Positions 53,363 to 62,986 of a DNA stretch of 64,000 bases are shown in pieces. This DNA comes from Sediminibacterium sp. (GTDB lineage: Bacteria; Bacteroidota; Bacteroidia; Chitinophagales; Chitinophagaceae). The stretch covers positions 372,001 through 436,000 of the forward strand of contig NZ_JAUYTR010000011.1 of NCBI RefSeq assembly GCF_030695065.1, in the 5' to 3' direction. Position 1 is the stretch's first letter, and every line of letters begins with the position of its first letter. The notes below the pieces were generated by a model. The model saw only the letters and a program-made list of their open reading frames with translations. It was not told the DNA's origin and searched no databases. The position numbers were made by a program, and so were the translations under genes.

Positions 53363-55024
53363 TTACACAAGCATTCTAACCGGCTCTTCTAATAATTGTT
53401 TCAAAGTTTGCAAGAACGCAGACCCAGTTGCACCGTCTACAACACGGTGATCGCAACTCAAGGTTAACTTCATAATATTTCCAGGAACTACTTGACCATT
53501 CTTCACTACAGGTTCTTGTGAAATCCCGCCCACAGCCAATATACAAGCATCCGGTGGATTAATAATGGCAGTAAATTGGTCAATACCAAACATGCCTAAA
53601 TTAGAAATAGTGAATGTGCTTCCTTCCCAATCAGACGGCTGTAATTTTTTATCTTTTGCCCTCTGTGCAAAATCTTTTACTTCAGCACCAATTTGGCTCA
53701 ATGATTTTCCATCTGCAAATCTTACTACTGGAACCAGTAAACCTTCGTCTACCGCTACTGCAACGCCAATATTGATATGGTCGTTATAGCGGATAAAATC
53801 TCCCATCCAACTACTATTGATTTTTGGATGCTTCTTTAATGCCATTGCAGTTGCTTTCACTACTAAGTCGTTGAAACTTACTTTAACTGAAGCCACTTCA
53901 TTTATTTTGGTTCTAGCAGCAATTGCAGCATCCATATCAATTTGCATGGTCAAGTAAAAATGAGGAGCAGTAAATAAGCTTTCACTTAAACGCTTCGCAA
54001 TTACTTTGCGCATTTGAGAAACAGGAACATCGGTAAAGCTTACCTGACCTGCAACAGCATTGCTAACAACAGGGGTTGCAGATTGAGCAGCAGTTGCAGT
54101 TGATGCAGCTGAAACAGCTGGTGTGTATTGATCAATATCAATTTTGGTAATTCTACCATTATCACCTGAGCCCTTTACATATTTTAAATCAATACCCTTT
54201 TCTGCAGCAATTCTTTTTGCTAATGGAGATGCAAAAATTCTACCACTGTTTACTACTGCTTGTTCAACAACAGGTGCAGCAGCAACTACGGGCGCTACTG
54301 GAGCAATAGCTGATGGTGCAGCTGGGGTTTCTGCAGGAGCAGATGCGCCTGATCCTGCTTTTACAGCGGCTACAATTGCAGCAACATCCAATCCCTCCTT
54401 ACCAATAATACATAGTAAATCGTTTACCAATATTTTTTCTCCCGCTTTAGCTCCTTGATACAGTAAAATACCATCCTTGTAGCTTTCCAACTCCATGGTG
54501 GCTTTATCGGTTTCTATATCGGCCAAAACCTCTCCCTTCTTAACTGCATCACCCACATTTTTTTGCCAAGAAGCAATTACCCCTTCGGTCATGGTATCGC
54601 TCAATCGAGGCATTAAAACCACTTCATCCATTGCAGAAATATCAACGGCTGCAATTTTTTCCGATGGGATTGAAGCCGTTGCTGGTGCAGTAGGCTCAAC
54701 AGAAGCAGGTGCTGCTGATGCAGCGGTTGGAATGGGAGCTAAAGCACCACTTCCATGAACTTTTACTAATTCAGTTATATCTTCTCCTGCCTTTCCAAAA
54801 ATGGCCAATAAATCGTTCACCTGTAATTTACCTCCATCAGGTGTACCTATATGAAGTAAAACGCCATCCTGGTAACTTTCCAGTTCCATTGTAGCTTTAT
54901 CCGTCTCAATTTCAGCCAGTAAGTCGCCCTTCTGTACTGTATCTCCTACCCTTTTATGCCAAGCGGCAATTACCCCTTCGGTCATGGTATCACTTAATCG
55001 GGGCATTAAAATCACTTCAGCCAT
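53363..55024 (-). CDS. Pyruvate dehydrogenase E2, dihydrolipoamide acetyltransferase
   Basis: A 553-residue core subunit that moves the acetyl group to CoA. It has two lipoyl domains with lipoyl-lysines Lys43 and Lys174 (each in ETDKATMELE), joined by Ala/Pro-rich linkers. An E3-binding domain follows (FASPLAKRIAAEKGID), then the catalytic domain with DHRVVDGATG. A pyruvate (rather than 2-oxoglutarate) role is inferred from the two-lipoyl layout. E1 and E3 genes are not in the window. Confidence 0.93.
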   Translation of the reverse strand: MAEVILMPRLSDTMTEGVIAAWHKRVGDTVQKGDLLAEIETDKATMELESYQDGVLLHIGTPDGGKLQVNDLLAIFGKAGEDITELVKVHGSGALAPIPTAASAAPASVEPTAPATASIPSEKIAAVDISAMDEVVLMPRLSDTMTEGVIASWQKNVGDAVKKGEVLADIETDKATMELESYKDGILLYQGAKAGEKILVNDLLCIIGKEGLDVAAIVAAVKAGSGASAPAETPAAPSAIAPVAPVVAAAPVVEQAVVNSGRIFASPLAKRIAAEKGIDLKYVKGSGDNGRITKIDIDQYTPAVSAASTATAAQSATPVVSNAVAGQVSFTDVPVSQMRKVIAKRLSESLFTAPHFYLTMQIDMDAAIAARTKINEVASVKVSFNDLVVKATAMALKKHPKINSSWMGDFIRYNDHINIGVAVAVDEGLLVPVVRFADGKSLSQIGAEVKDFAQRAKDKKLQPSDWEGSTFTISNLGMFGIDQFTAIINPPDACILAVGGISQEPVVKNGQVVPGNIMKLTLSCDHRVVDGATGSAFLQTLKQLLEEPVRMLV

Positions 55025-55075
55025 TGTACTATATGCTTTAAATGAGCCGTGAAATTACGTTAAAAATCAACTCAA

Positions 55076-56530
55076 TTACTGCCCCTGTGCAAGACTATAG
55101 GCTTTTTTATCTCCCCACATGTTTAATAACTCTGTAGAGCAAACTTTGAAATCTGCCGTAAGTCTTTTATAGAGTTCAATAATATCAATTTGTGTAAGCG
55201 GAATATCACCCACACTTTCGAATCTGCAACGGTATTGATTCACCAAATTGGTATAAACTGATCCGGTAGGCCAAACTTGTGTTCCTCTATTGCTGATGGT
55301 AACCAACTTGAATAAATCTAATGTATGTTTCAAACATTTGTCTGCTACAGCATTGGGCTGTTCATTGCTTTCAATGAACATGTCTACCCCCACAATAAAT
55401 TCATTATTGGTATCGGTTGTTTCCAACATTGGATTGTTCTCTAAAGCAAATATGGTAGGTGTTACAGAAACATCTTGCATAGCTGGCTTTGGATTGTGCG
55501 CAGGCTTTTGACCAAAATTGGCAATGATGGCATTTGCAAACTCAGTGGTATTTAAATTGGTAGTTCCTTTTTCACCAAAATCTCCTGTATGCTTGCCGCT
55601 TTCTAAAGTATACAACAATGCATTCTCAATAGTACCAGCAGATTGCATCAAACCTAAATGCCTTAACATACCAATACCACTTAATAATAAAGCAGTAGGA
55701 TTGGCAATATTTTTGCCCGCAATATCAGGAGCAGTTCCGTGTACAGCTTCAAAAATAGAGATATGGTCTCCAATATTGGCAGATGGTGCAAAGCCCAATC
55801 CACCAACCAATCCAGCACATAAATCACTCACAATATCACCTTGCAAATTGGTTAACACTACCACGTCAAAAAGGTCGGGCTTGCTCACCAATTTCATACA
55901 TAAGTCGTCTACAATAACATCATCGGCTTTTAATTCTGGATATTCCTTTGCTATTTCATAAAACACTTCTAGAAACAAGCCATCAGTCAATTTCATAATA
56001 TTGGCCTTGTGTCCGCAAGTGATTCTTTTGCAGCCCTTTTTCTTGGCCATTTCAAATGCATATTTAATCACTTGCATACTTCCCGGACGTGTAATAAATC
56101 TTCTGCTTAATGCCACATCATTGGTAAGCATATGTTCAATACCCCCATAAGTATCTTCAATATTTTCTCTAACTATGGTGATATCAATAGGAATACCAGC
56201 TTTACTAAATACTGTGTCTACACCATGCAAGGTTTGAAAAGTTCTCTTATTGGCGTAAGTATTCCAAGTTTTACGTGCTGTTACGTTTACACTTTTTACC
56301 CCCTTTCCTTTGGGCGTTTCCATTGGTCCTTTAAAAAGAATACCCAAAGTTTCAATGGTTTGCTTTGCCTCTGGGGTCATGCCATTACTATAACCTTTAT
56401 CAAATACCCATTTACCCATGTCTACTACTTCGTAAGTCAATGGCACTTTTGCAGCATCAAATATGGACAAAACAGCATCCATAATTTCTGGGCCAATCCC
56501 ATCCCCTTTAGCAACAGCAATTTTAGTCAT
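55076..56530 (-). CDS. icd: NADP-dependent isocitrate dehydrogenase (alpha-proteobacterial-type family)
   Basis: A 484-residue decarboxylating enzyme of the TCA cycle. It opens with AVAKGDGIGPEIMDAVL and continues with the isocitrate-phosphate binding region VRENIEDTYGG, the metal site DVVVLTNLQGDIVSD and the cofactor loop EAVHGTAPDIAGKNIANP. A C-terminal extension of about 140 residues after the dehydrogenase core identifies the longer subtype (TIGR02924-like). It runs from its own perfect promoter box. Confidence 0.93.
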   Translation of the reverse strand: MTKIAVAKGDGIGPEIMDAVLSIFDAAKVPLTYEVVDMGKWVFDKGYSNGMTPEAKQTIETLGILFKGPMETPKGKGVKSVNVTARKTWNTYANKRTFQTLHGVDTVFSKAGIPIDITIVRENIEDTYGGIEHMLTNDVALSRRFITRPGSMQVIKYAFEMAKKKGCKRITCGHKANIMKLTDGLFLEVFYEIAKEYPELKADDVIVDDLCMKLVSKPDLFDVVVLTNLQGDIVSDLCAGLVGGLGFAPSANIGDHISIFEAVHGTAPDIAGKNIANPTALLLSGIGMLRHLGLMQSAGTIENALLYTLESGKHTGDFGEKGTTNLNTTEFANAIIANFGQKPAHNPKPAMQDVSVTPTIFALENNPMLETTDTNNEFIVGVDMFIESNEQPNAVADKCLKHTLDLFKLVTISNRGTQVWPTGSVYTNLVNQYRCRFESVGDIPLTQIDIIELYKRLTADFKVCSTELLNMWGDKKAYSLAQGQ

Positions 56531-56550
56531 AAACGTCTTTTTTTGTGGTG

Positions 56551-56558
56551 CAAAAGTA
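56551..56558 (-). promoter_or_regulatory. -7 promoter box for icd
   Basis: The minus strand reads TACTTTTG, a perfect TAnnTTTG match, 20 bases before the icd ATG. The predicted leader is about 15 bases. Confidence 0.6.
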
Positions 56559-56634
56559 CAGCCGATTCAACTATTTTAAGCATTTATTCACATGATTATT
56601 TGATGAAATAACCCTTATAGAATGTTAATTTACC

Positions 56635-56642
56635 TACATTTA
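56635..56642 (+). promoter_or_regulatory. -7 promoter box for apaG
   Basis: TACATTTA, one mismatch from TAnnTTTG, lies 21 bases before the apaG ATG. The predicted leader is about 16 bases. Confidence 0.45.
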
Positions 56643-56663
56643 CAATGACCAATCATTATAAAT

Positions 56664-57050
56664 ATGGTTTCTAAAATTTCAGCAGGAATCGAAATCACTG
56701 TAGAGGTATTCTATCAGTCCGATTACAGCAACCCGCTGAAAGGAGAATTCATGTTTGCCTATCGCATTACCATAGAAAATCACAATAAGTTTGCTGTGCA
56801 ATTATTAAGAAGACATTGGTTTATTTTTGACAGCAATGCAGAACATAGAGAAGTAGAAGGAGAAGGGGTTGTAGGCGTTCAACCAGTGCTTGCCCCAGGC
56901 GAACAATATACTTATGTGAGTGGCTGTAATTTAAAAACAGAAATGGGCAAAATGCAAGGTACTTACACCTTGCAAAATCAACATTCCAAACAAAGTTTTA
57001 CTGTCCCAATTCCATCTTTTGATTTGGTTGCTCCTTCTAAAATGAATTAA
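56664..57050 (+). CDS. apaG: ApaG family protein
   Basis: A 128-residue single beta-sandwich (fibronectin type III-like) protein. Typical segments are FAYRITIENHNKFAVQLLRRHW and SGCNLKTEMGKMQGTY read in pieces. It is often annotated as a Co2+/Mg2+ efflux protein from early genetics; the molecular function remains uncertain. The stop overlaps that of the convergent gldB-like gene by 4 bases (TTAA). Confidence 0.93.
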   Translation: MVSKISAGIEITVEVFYQSDYSNPLKGEFMFAYRITIENHNKFAVQLLRRHWFIFDSNAEHREVEGEGVVGVQPVLAPGEQYTYVSGCNLKTEMGKMQGTYTLQNQHSKQSFTVPIPSFDLVAPSKMN

Positions 57051-58051
57051 CTAGGCTTGTACTTAGCTTCTTCAAACAATTGTACTGGATCTTTTTTCAT
57101 TAATGCCTCAAAGCCTAATTGCTTGTTTTTATTCATCCACTTTTTTACAATTTGCCAACCTAAAAATTGGCCAATATTACCTGGAGACTCCTTCCCAAAA
57201 GCTTGAGTAAAAGGCCCATCAGTAACATATTCCCTTATTAGTTGCGGATCAGATTTATACAATAGGTCGTTTTGAATAAAAAAGCTCCAAATATTTTTTT
57301 CGTTGTTAAGGCAAGCATCCAGTTGTTTTAAAGAATAACCAGTAATTAAAGTATCGGAAAGCTGAGGAAGCAAATGATCTACTACATACATCCTTTTACC
57401 TAATTCAACCATTTGAGCAATTAAGGGTTTGCCAGACATTTGTTCGGGATACATGTCTAAAACAATATTATTCATTGCACTTACCGGAATATACATTGGT
57501 TCAAATTTCCTGGAGATATATGCAGGATACAAAGCCTGTCCTTCTTCACTGGTATATAGCGGATGGTCTTTCCCCATAAATAGCTGCAAGCCCATAGCAA
57601 TTGCGTCTTCCGTTAAAATAGACCCAAAACTATTTATTGGGCCTATAAACGTGATGAGTTTAGTAGGCAATTGATATGTAGGAAAATAATATTTAACAAA
57701 TTTTAATCCTTCTAGAATTTTTTGGGCCTCTTTATCTTGTTCTTTAAAAATAGTGCTAGACTGTTTGTAAAGTGGCTGATAGGCTCGATAAAAGCTTTTC
57801 AAATCGGCCGATTCCGATTGCGGCATTAAAGCAAGAATATTAGATAAAAAAATGGTAGTAAACCCAGGATACTTTTTATCTAATGCAGTAATTGACTTTT
57901 CTAATTGATTGGTATCAACGGCAAAAAAATCTTGTTCAAAATGCTGCTGCTTCAATGGAACTTTAATTCCAGAAACATTGGGCACTTCTTCGTTTGAATT
58001 ACAAGCTCCCAAGCCCAAAAGCAAAAACAAAGCAATAATCCTTGTATTCAT
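57047..58051 (-). CDS. gldB: GldB-like gliding motility lipoprotein
   Basis: A 334-residue lipoprotein with the lipobox LGAC near residue 17. The mature region matches GldB: HFEQDFFAVDT near the N-terminus, VKYYFPTYQLP, and LQLFMGKDHPLY. GldB is essential for gliding in Flavobacterium johnsoniae, but homologues also occur in non-gliding Bacteroidota. gldC does not follow here. I chose the ATG at 58051; the earlier in-frame start at 58081 would place 10 residues before the signal peptide. It is divergent from nadE. Confidence 0.78.
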   Translation of the reverse strand: MNTRIIALFLLLGLGACNSNEEVPNVSGIKVPLKQQHFEQDFFAVDTNQLEKSITALDKKYPGFTTIFLSNILALMPQSESADLKSFYRAYQPLYKQSSTIFKEQDKEAQKILEGLKFVKYYFPTYQLPTKLITFIGPINSFGSILTEDAIAMGLQLFMGKDHPLYTSEEGQALYPAYISRKFEPMYIPVSAMNNIVLDMYPEQMSGKPLIAQMVELGKRMYVVDHLLPQLSDTLITGYSLKQLDACLNNEKNIWSFFIQNDLLYKSDPQLIREYVTDGPFTQAFGKESPGNIGQFLGWQIVKKWMNKNKQLGFEALMKKDPVQLFEEAKYKPS

Positions 58052-58107
58052 AAGCGAATTAACGTAAAGGATTGCAATCATGTTGTTAAATTGATGAAAT
58101 TTGTTCC

Positions 58108-59790
58108 ATGAAAATATTCATAGCCCAACAAAACTATCATATTGGCAATTTTGAGTTAAACACACAAAAAATAATTGAAGCAATTAAAACGGCAAAAGCA
58201 GCTGGCGGAGATTTGATTCTTTTTAGTGAAATGACTGTATCTGGGTACCCTGCTCGAGATTTTGTTGAATTTGAAGACTTTATAGAAAAATGCACAGCGG
58301 CGGTTCATATAATTAAAGAACATGCCGATAATATTGGGGTGCTGATAGGAAGTCCTGTAAAAAATAAACACTTAAAAGGAAAGGACCTGTTTAATGCAGC
58401 TTATTTTTTATATGAAAAAGAAGTAAAAGCAATTATTCATAAAACCTTATTGCCCACGTATGATGTGTTTGATGAGTATCGATATTTTGAACCAGCTTAT
58501 GAATGGAATATTGTAGAATTTAAGGGGAAGAAACTGGCCATCACTATTTGTGAAGACATTTGGAATTTGGGAGACAACCCACTTTATCGCATTTGCCCCA
58601 TGGATGAATTGATGAAATTTAATCCAGACATCATGCTTAATTTAAGTGCATCTCCATTTGATTATACCCATGATGAAGACCGAAAAGCAGTAATTAAATC
58701 AAATGTTTTAAAATACAAGATTCCATTGTTTTATTGCAATGCGGTAGGCAGTCAAACAGAAATTGTTTTCGATGGCGCCTCCTTGGTTTTTGATAAAGAT
58801 GCCAATTTAATGAAAGCCTTCCCCATGTTTGAAGAAGCAATAGATTGGGTTGAATTAAACGATGACGGTTTAATGAATGGTCCCATTTTAGAACCAGCTA
58901 GTAGAATACCTGAAAAGGAATTAAATCCTGCAACACTTGATCCACAATTAAATATTGAACAAGTTTACCAAGCATTGGTTTCGGGCATTAAAGATTATTT
59001 TGGAAAAATGGGTTTTACCAAAGCTATTCTTGGCTCTTCCGGTGGGATTGATTCCGCTGTAACATTAGCCCTTGCTTGTGATGCATTGGGTGCAGAAAAT
59101 GTTAGAGCAATTTTAATGCCTTCTCCTTACTCTACCAATCACTCTGTAAATGATGCAGTAACACTGAGTAAAAATTTACATAATCCTTACGATATTGTTC
59201 AAATAGACCAAGTATACAATAGTTTTTTAGAAACACTACAACCGCTTTTTAACGGCCTTCCCTTTTCATTAGCAGAAGAAAATATTCAAAGCAGAAGTAG
59301 GGGAAATATATTAATGGCTATTGCCAATAAATTTGGTTATGTATTATTAAATACTTCTAATAAAAGTGAATTGGCTACAGGTTATGGCACTCTTTACGGT
59401 GATATGGCAGGAGGCCTTGGAGTGCTTGGTGATTGTTATAAATTACAAGTTTATGAATTAGCAAGATTCATCAATAGAACAACGGAAATAATTCCTCATA
59501 ATATTATTAGCAAGCCTCCTAGTGCAGAATTAAGGCCCAATCAAAAAGACAGTGATAGTTTACCAGACTACGCAGTATTAGACAAATTATTGTTTCAATA
59601 CATAGAGAAACTACAAAGCCCAGCAAATATTAAAGATCAAGGATTTGATGCTGCATTAGTAGACCGCACTATCAAAATGGTCAACAACAACGAATACAAG
59701 CGGAACCAATTTTGCCCCATCATTCGCATTTCGCCGAAAGCATTTGGAGTAGGAAGAAGAATGCCGATTGTTGGTAAATATTTAAGCTAA
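58108..59790 (+). CDS. nadE: NAD+ synthase, glutamine-hydrolysing
   Basis: A 560-residue two-domain enzyme that amidates nicotinate adenine dinucleotide. The N-terminal nitrilase-type glutaminase shows its Glu in FSEMTVSGYPA, Lys in HKTLLPTYDVF and Cys in TICEDIW. The synthetase domain has the ATP loop SSGGIDSA and DMAGGLGVLGD. The possible -7 box (GAAATTTG, 58096-58103, with TTG 21 bases upstream) ends 4 bases before the ATG. The stop overlaps that of the convergent UspA gene by 4 bases. Confidence 0.96.
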   Translation: MKIFIAQQNYHIGNFELNTQKIIEAIKTAKAAGGDLILFSEMTVSGYPARDFVEFEDFIEKCTAAVHIIKEHADNIGVLIGSPVKNKHLKGKDLFNAAYFLYEKEVKAIIHKTLLPTYDVFDEYRYFEPAYEWNIVEFKGKKLAITICEDIWNLGDNPLYRICPMDELMKFNPDIMLNLSASPFDYTHDEDRKAVIKSNVLKYKIPLFYCNAVGSQTEIVFDGASLVFDKDANLMKAFPMFEEAIDWVELNDDGLMNGPILEPASRIPEKELNPATLDPQLNIEQVYQALVSGIKDYFGKMGFTKAILGSSGGIDSAVTLALACDALGAENVRAILMPSPYSTNHSVNDAVTLSKNLHNPYDIVQIDQVYNSFLETLQPLFNGLPFSLAEENIQSRSRGNILMAIANKFGYVLLNTSNKSELATGYGTLYGDMAGGLGVLGDCYKLQVYELARFINRTTEIIPHNIISKPPSAELRPNQKDSDSLPDYAVLDKLLFQYIEKLQSPANIKDQGFDAALVDRTIKMVNNNEYKRNQFCPIIRISPKAFGVGRRMPIVGKYLS

Positions 59791-60641
59791 TTGTTTTTGC
59801 TTAAAACCAAAATAGGAACATGGCTGTGAAAAGCCAATTTCTTTGTATGACTAGAAGAAAACAATTGAGCAAAGAAATTATGTTCTTTGGGAACAGTTAT
59901 TACTAAATCTATTTTTTGTTCATCTACAAAATGATTCACCCCTTCAATAAAATTTTCATCATGAGAGAAATGATAACTAGGGTTTAATTTTTCTAGAACT
60001 GTATGCACTGCAAAACTTTCGCCCATTACAGTACCTGGAAAAGTTTGTTCAAATTCATCTGGTTCAGCTTCAATATTAAAAACCATCAAAGCTGCTCCAG
60101 TTAACTGTTGCATCTTTTCAATTTGACTAACAGGAATATATTTTTCCGCATCATTAAAATCGCAAGCGAATAGAAGTTTTTGAATTGGCTTAAAACTAGA
60201 CTTAGCAGGCACAATAATTAAAGGAATATGGCTATGCTCCGCAATATGAACAGTGTTGCTGCCAATTAATGTTTCTTCTAAAGCACCACCCCCAGTAATT
60301 CCCATGACAACCAATTCTATAGTATTTTTTTCACCAAAATCTTCTAAAGCAGATAATATAGAACCATACACCGCATGTATGTCAAACACTAGCCCAGAAT
60401 TTGAATACTTCAGTAATAAATCTGCCCTGAATTGATACAACCTTTTTTCTGCTGATTCACGAAAGCCGTCAATTTCAGGAATTTGAATTCCAGGCATCAT
60501 TGGATCTATTGCAACAGGTATTTCATACGCATGCAATAAAACAATTCGTTCCGCTTTCACTTGTTGTGCAAAATGAACTGCATAATCAGCAGCATTACTA
60601 GCAGTAGACGAAAAATCGGTAGGTACAATGATGGTTTTCAT
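59787..60641 (-). CDS. Universal stress protein with two Usp domains
   Basis: A 284-residue tandem UspA protein. Domain 1 (about 1-145) contains PTDFSSTASNAADYA and the ATP-type motif GITGGGALEETLIGSNTVHI in pieces. Domain 2 (about 150-283) is shorter in motifs and ends HVPILVLSKNN. It is probably a stress-related ATP-binding protein. It begins 10 bases after the thiolase gene and probably shares its transcript. Confidence 0.88.
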   Translation of the reverse strand: MKTIIVPTDFSSTASNAADYAVHFAQQVKAERIVLLHAYEIPVAIDPMMPGIQIPEIDGFRESAEKRLYQFRADLLLKYSNSGLVFDIHAVYGSILSALEDFGEKNTIELVVMGITGGGALEETLIGSNTVHIAEHSHIPLIIVPAKSSFKPIQKLLFACDFNDAEKYIPVSQIEKMQQLTGAALMVFNIEAEPDEFEQTFPGTVMGESFAVHTVLEKLNPSYHFSHDENFIEGVNHFVDEQKIDLVITVPKEHNFFAQLFSSSHTKKLAFHSHVPILVLSKNN

Positions 60642-60651
60642 AATACTAAAT

Positions 60652-61827
60652 TTACAAATTTTCTATGATACCCGCAATTCCTTGACCACCGCCCACACAA
60701 GCAGTTACCATACCATATTTTTTATTCAACCGCTTCATATCGTTCAATAACTGCACGGTCAATTTGCAACCAGTACATCCTAATGGGTGCCCTAAAGCAA
60801 TGGCACCTCCATTAATATTCACTTTAGAAGTATCTAGCCCTAATTCTCTAATTACCGCTAAAGATTGTGATGCAAAGGCCTCATTTAATTCAAATAAATC
60901 TATATCGCCTAAATTCATTCCTGCTTGCTTCAATACTTTCGGGATGGCCGCAACTGGTCCAATTCCCATGATTCTTGGATGAACCCCTGCAGATGCACAA
61001 TTTACCAATCTTCCAATAGGTGTTAAACCCAATGACAACATCATTCGCTCACTCATCACTAATGCAAATGCTGCGCCATCACTGGTTTGTGAAGAATTTC
61101 CAGCAGTTACCGATCCACCAATTGCAAAAGCCGCTTTAAGCTTAGATAAACCTTCTACCGTTGTATCAGCCCTTAATCCTTCATCAGTATCTACCGTGTA
61201 AGATCTTACCGCTTTTTTGCCTTTTTCATTTACATAGGTTTCTTCTACAGAAATAGGTAGTATACCCGATTTGAAATAACCATTTTCTATGGCTGTTTTG
61301 GCTTTCATATGAGAAGCATAGGCAAATGCATCTTGGTCTTCTCTTGAAATATTGAATTCTTTGGCAACTGCTTCTGCAGTTAATCCCATACTTAAATAAT
61401 AATCTGGTTCTTCTTTGGCTATAGCATAAGAGGGAACGGTCTTCCATCCCGCTGTAGGCACTAAGCTCATGCTTTCAGTACCTCCTGCAATAATGCATTC
61501 CGCCATGCCCGATCTAATTTTAGCGGTTGCCGTTGCTATGCTCTCTAATCCACTTGCACAATACCTATTGATTGTTATACCTGCTACTTCAATTCCTAAA
61601 GCTTTTGCTGCAATGATTCTTCCAAATTGCAATCCTTGTTCTGCTTCTGGTACTGCATTTCCTACAATTACATCGTCTACTAATTTCGAGTCTAGTTGTG
61701 GCACAGCCGCCATTAATCCTTTGATTACTTCAACAGCTAAATCATCGGGTCTAAAAAATCGGAATCCACCTTTTTTACTTTTAGTAACTGCGGTTCTATA
61801 TCCCGCTACTATATAGGCTTCTTGCAT
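60652..61827 (-). CDS. Acetyl-CoA C-acyltransferase (thiolase)
   Basis: A 391-residue thiolase. The nucleophile is Cys90 in NRYCASGLES. The active-site His is in GGAIALGHPLG and the second Cys in ACVGGGQG. Whether it works in beta-oxidation (FadA-like) or acetoacetyl-CoA synthesis cannot be decided; no other fad gene is nearby. A perfect promoter box lies upstream. Confidence 0.93.
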   Translation of the reverse strand: MQEAYIVAGYRTAVTKSKKGGFRFFRPDDLAVEVIKGLMAAVPQLDSKLVDDVIVGNAVPEAEQGLQFGRIIAAKALGIEVAGITINRYCASGLESIATATAKIRSGMAECIIAGGTESMSLVPTAGWKTVPSYAIAKEEPDYYLSMGLTAEAVAKEFNISREDQDAFAYASHMKAKTAIENGYFKSGILPISVEETYVNEKGKKAVRSYTVDTDEGLRADTTVEGLSKLKAAFAIGGSVTAGNSSQTSDGAAFALVMSERMMLSLGLTPIGRLVNCASAGVHPRIMGIGPVAAIPKVLKQAGMNLGDIDLFELNEAFASQSLAVIRELGLDTSKVNINGGAIALGHPLGCTGCKLTVQLLNDMKRLNKKYGMVTACVGGGQGIAGIIENL

Positions 61828-61845
61828 AAACTTAATTTAATCTAT

Positions 61846-61853
61846 CAAATGTA
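61846..61853 (-). promoter_or_regulatory. -7 promoter box for the thiolase-uspA operon
   Basis: The minus strand reads TACATTTG, a perfect TAnnTTTG match, with a predicted leader of about 14 bases. Confidence 0.6.
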
Positions 61854-61930
61854 GTAAAAATGATTAAAAGTTGTTTATGCAACTAAATTTTAAATGAGGC
61901 TTTCGGGGTATTTTCGCAAAAAATAACACA

Positions 61931-62986
61931 TTGTATACTGTACTCAGAAACTTACTATTTAAAGCTCCACCCGAAAAAGTGCATTATTTTTCAATGAATT
62001 GCCTAAAAATAGCCACTACTTTAGGGATTGGGGAAACCATTGTTAAAAATTTATTTCAATATAAGCCTACCAACCTAGCAAAAGAAGTGATGGGTTTGCA
62101 TTTTCCAAATCCGGTAGGATTGGGTGCAGGCTTCGACAAAAATGCAGCCTACTTGCATGAATTAGAAGCACTTGGGTTTGGATTTGTTGAAATTGGAACC
62201 GTTACGCCAAAAGGCCAGCCCGGTAATGATTTGCCAAGGCTATTCAGACTGCCTGCTGATAAAGCCTTGATTAATCGAATGGGATTTAATAATGAAGGAG
62301 TAGCTGCTGTAAAAGAGCGTTTGATTAATTGGAATAGCAGAGGAAAATCAGTTGGCGACTTAATAATCGGCGGCAATATTGGTAAAAATAAAATTACCCC
62401 AAATGAAGATGCATGGAAAGACTACAGCATCTGCTTTAATGAATTACACGATCAGGTAGATTATTTTGTAGTAAACGTAAGCTCACCAAACACACCAGGG
62501 CTTAGGGCTTTACAAGAAAAAGATGCCCTAACCAAAATTTTTAGTGAATTGCAACACCATAATGCTGGAAAAACCAACGCAAAACCTTTGCTATTAAAAA
62601 TTGCTCCTGATCTTACCAAAGAGCAATTAGATGATATTATTGAGCTTTCGTTATCAATGAATTTAAGTGGTTTAGTTGCAACCAATACCACATTAGATCG
62701 ATCTAATTTAAGTGCTGCTTCTACTTTATTAAGTGAGTCTATAGGAATGGGTGGCTTAAGCGGAAAACCAGTGCAGCAAAGGTCTACCGAAATAGTACAA
62801 TATATTTCAACTCAAACAGGAGGTAAAGTTCCAATTATTGCAAGCGGGGGAATTTTTAATGGCGCAGATGCAGAAGAAAAATTAAAAGCCGGGGCTTCGT
62901 TGGTGCAAGTTTGGACAGGATTTGTTTATGAGGGCCCGTCTATTGTTAAAAATATTTGTAAATACTTAGCTGAAAAAAATAATTAA
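61931..62986 (+). CDS. pyrD: Dihydroorotate dehydrogenase (quinone), class 2
   Basis: A 351-residue membrane-associated flavoenzyme of pyrimidine synthesis. The N-terminal quinone-channel helix (LLFKAPPEKVHYF) precedes the barrel with AGFDKNAAYL, IGTVTPKGQPGN and the catalytic Ser in NVSSPNTPGLR. The start is TTG: the first ATG (61994) would remove the conserved PEKVH segment. A TATTTTCG box (61909-61916) is a possible promoter. The stop overlaps the terC-like start (TAATG). Confidence 0.93.
   Translation: MYTVLRNLLFKAPPEKVHYFSMNCLKIATTLGIGETIVKNLFQYKPTNLAKEVMGLHFPNPVGLGAGFDKNAAYLHELEALGFGFVEIGTVTPKGQPGNDLPRLFRLPADKALINRMGFNNEGVAAVKERLINWNSRGKSVGDLIIGGNIGKNKITPNEDAWKDYSICFNELHDQVDYFVVNVSSPNTPGLRALQEKDALTKIFSELQHHNAGKTNAKPLLLKIAPDLTKEQLDDIIELSLSMNLSGLVATNTTLDRSNLSAASTLLSESIGMGGLSGKPVQQRSTEIVQYISTQTGGKVPIIASGGIFNGADAEEKLKAGASLVQVWTGFVYEGPSIVKNICKYLAEKNN

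Noticed and set aside
55518-55961. Plus-strand 147-codon open frame opposite icd
   Set aside because: Antisense of a strongly conserved enzyme with no start context or homology that I recognise.
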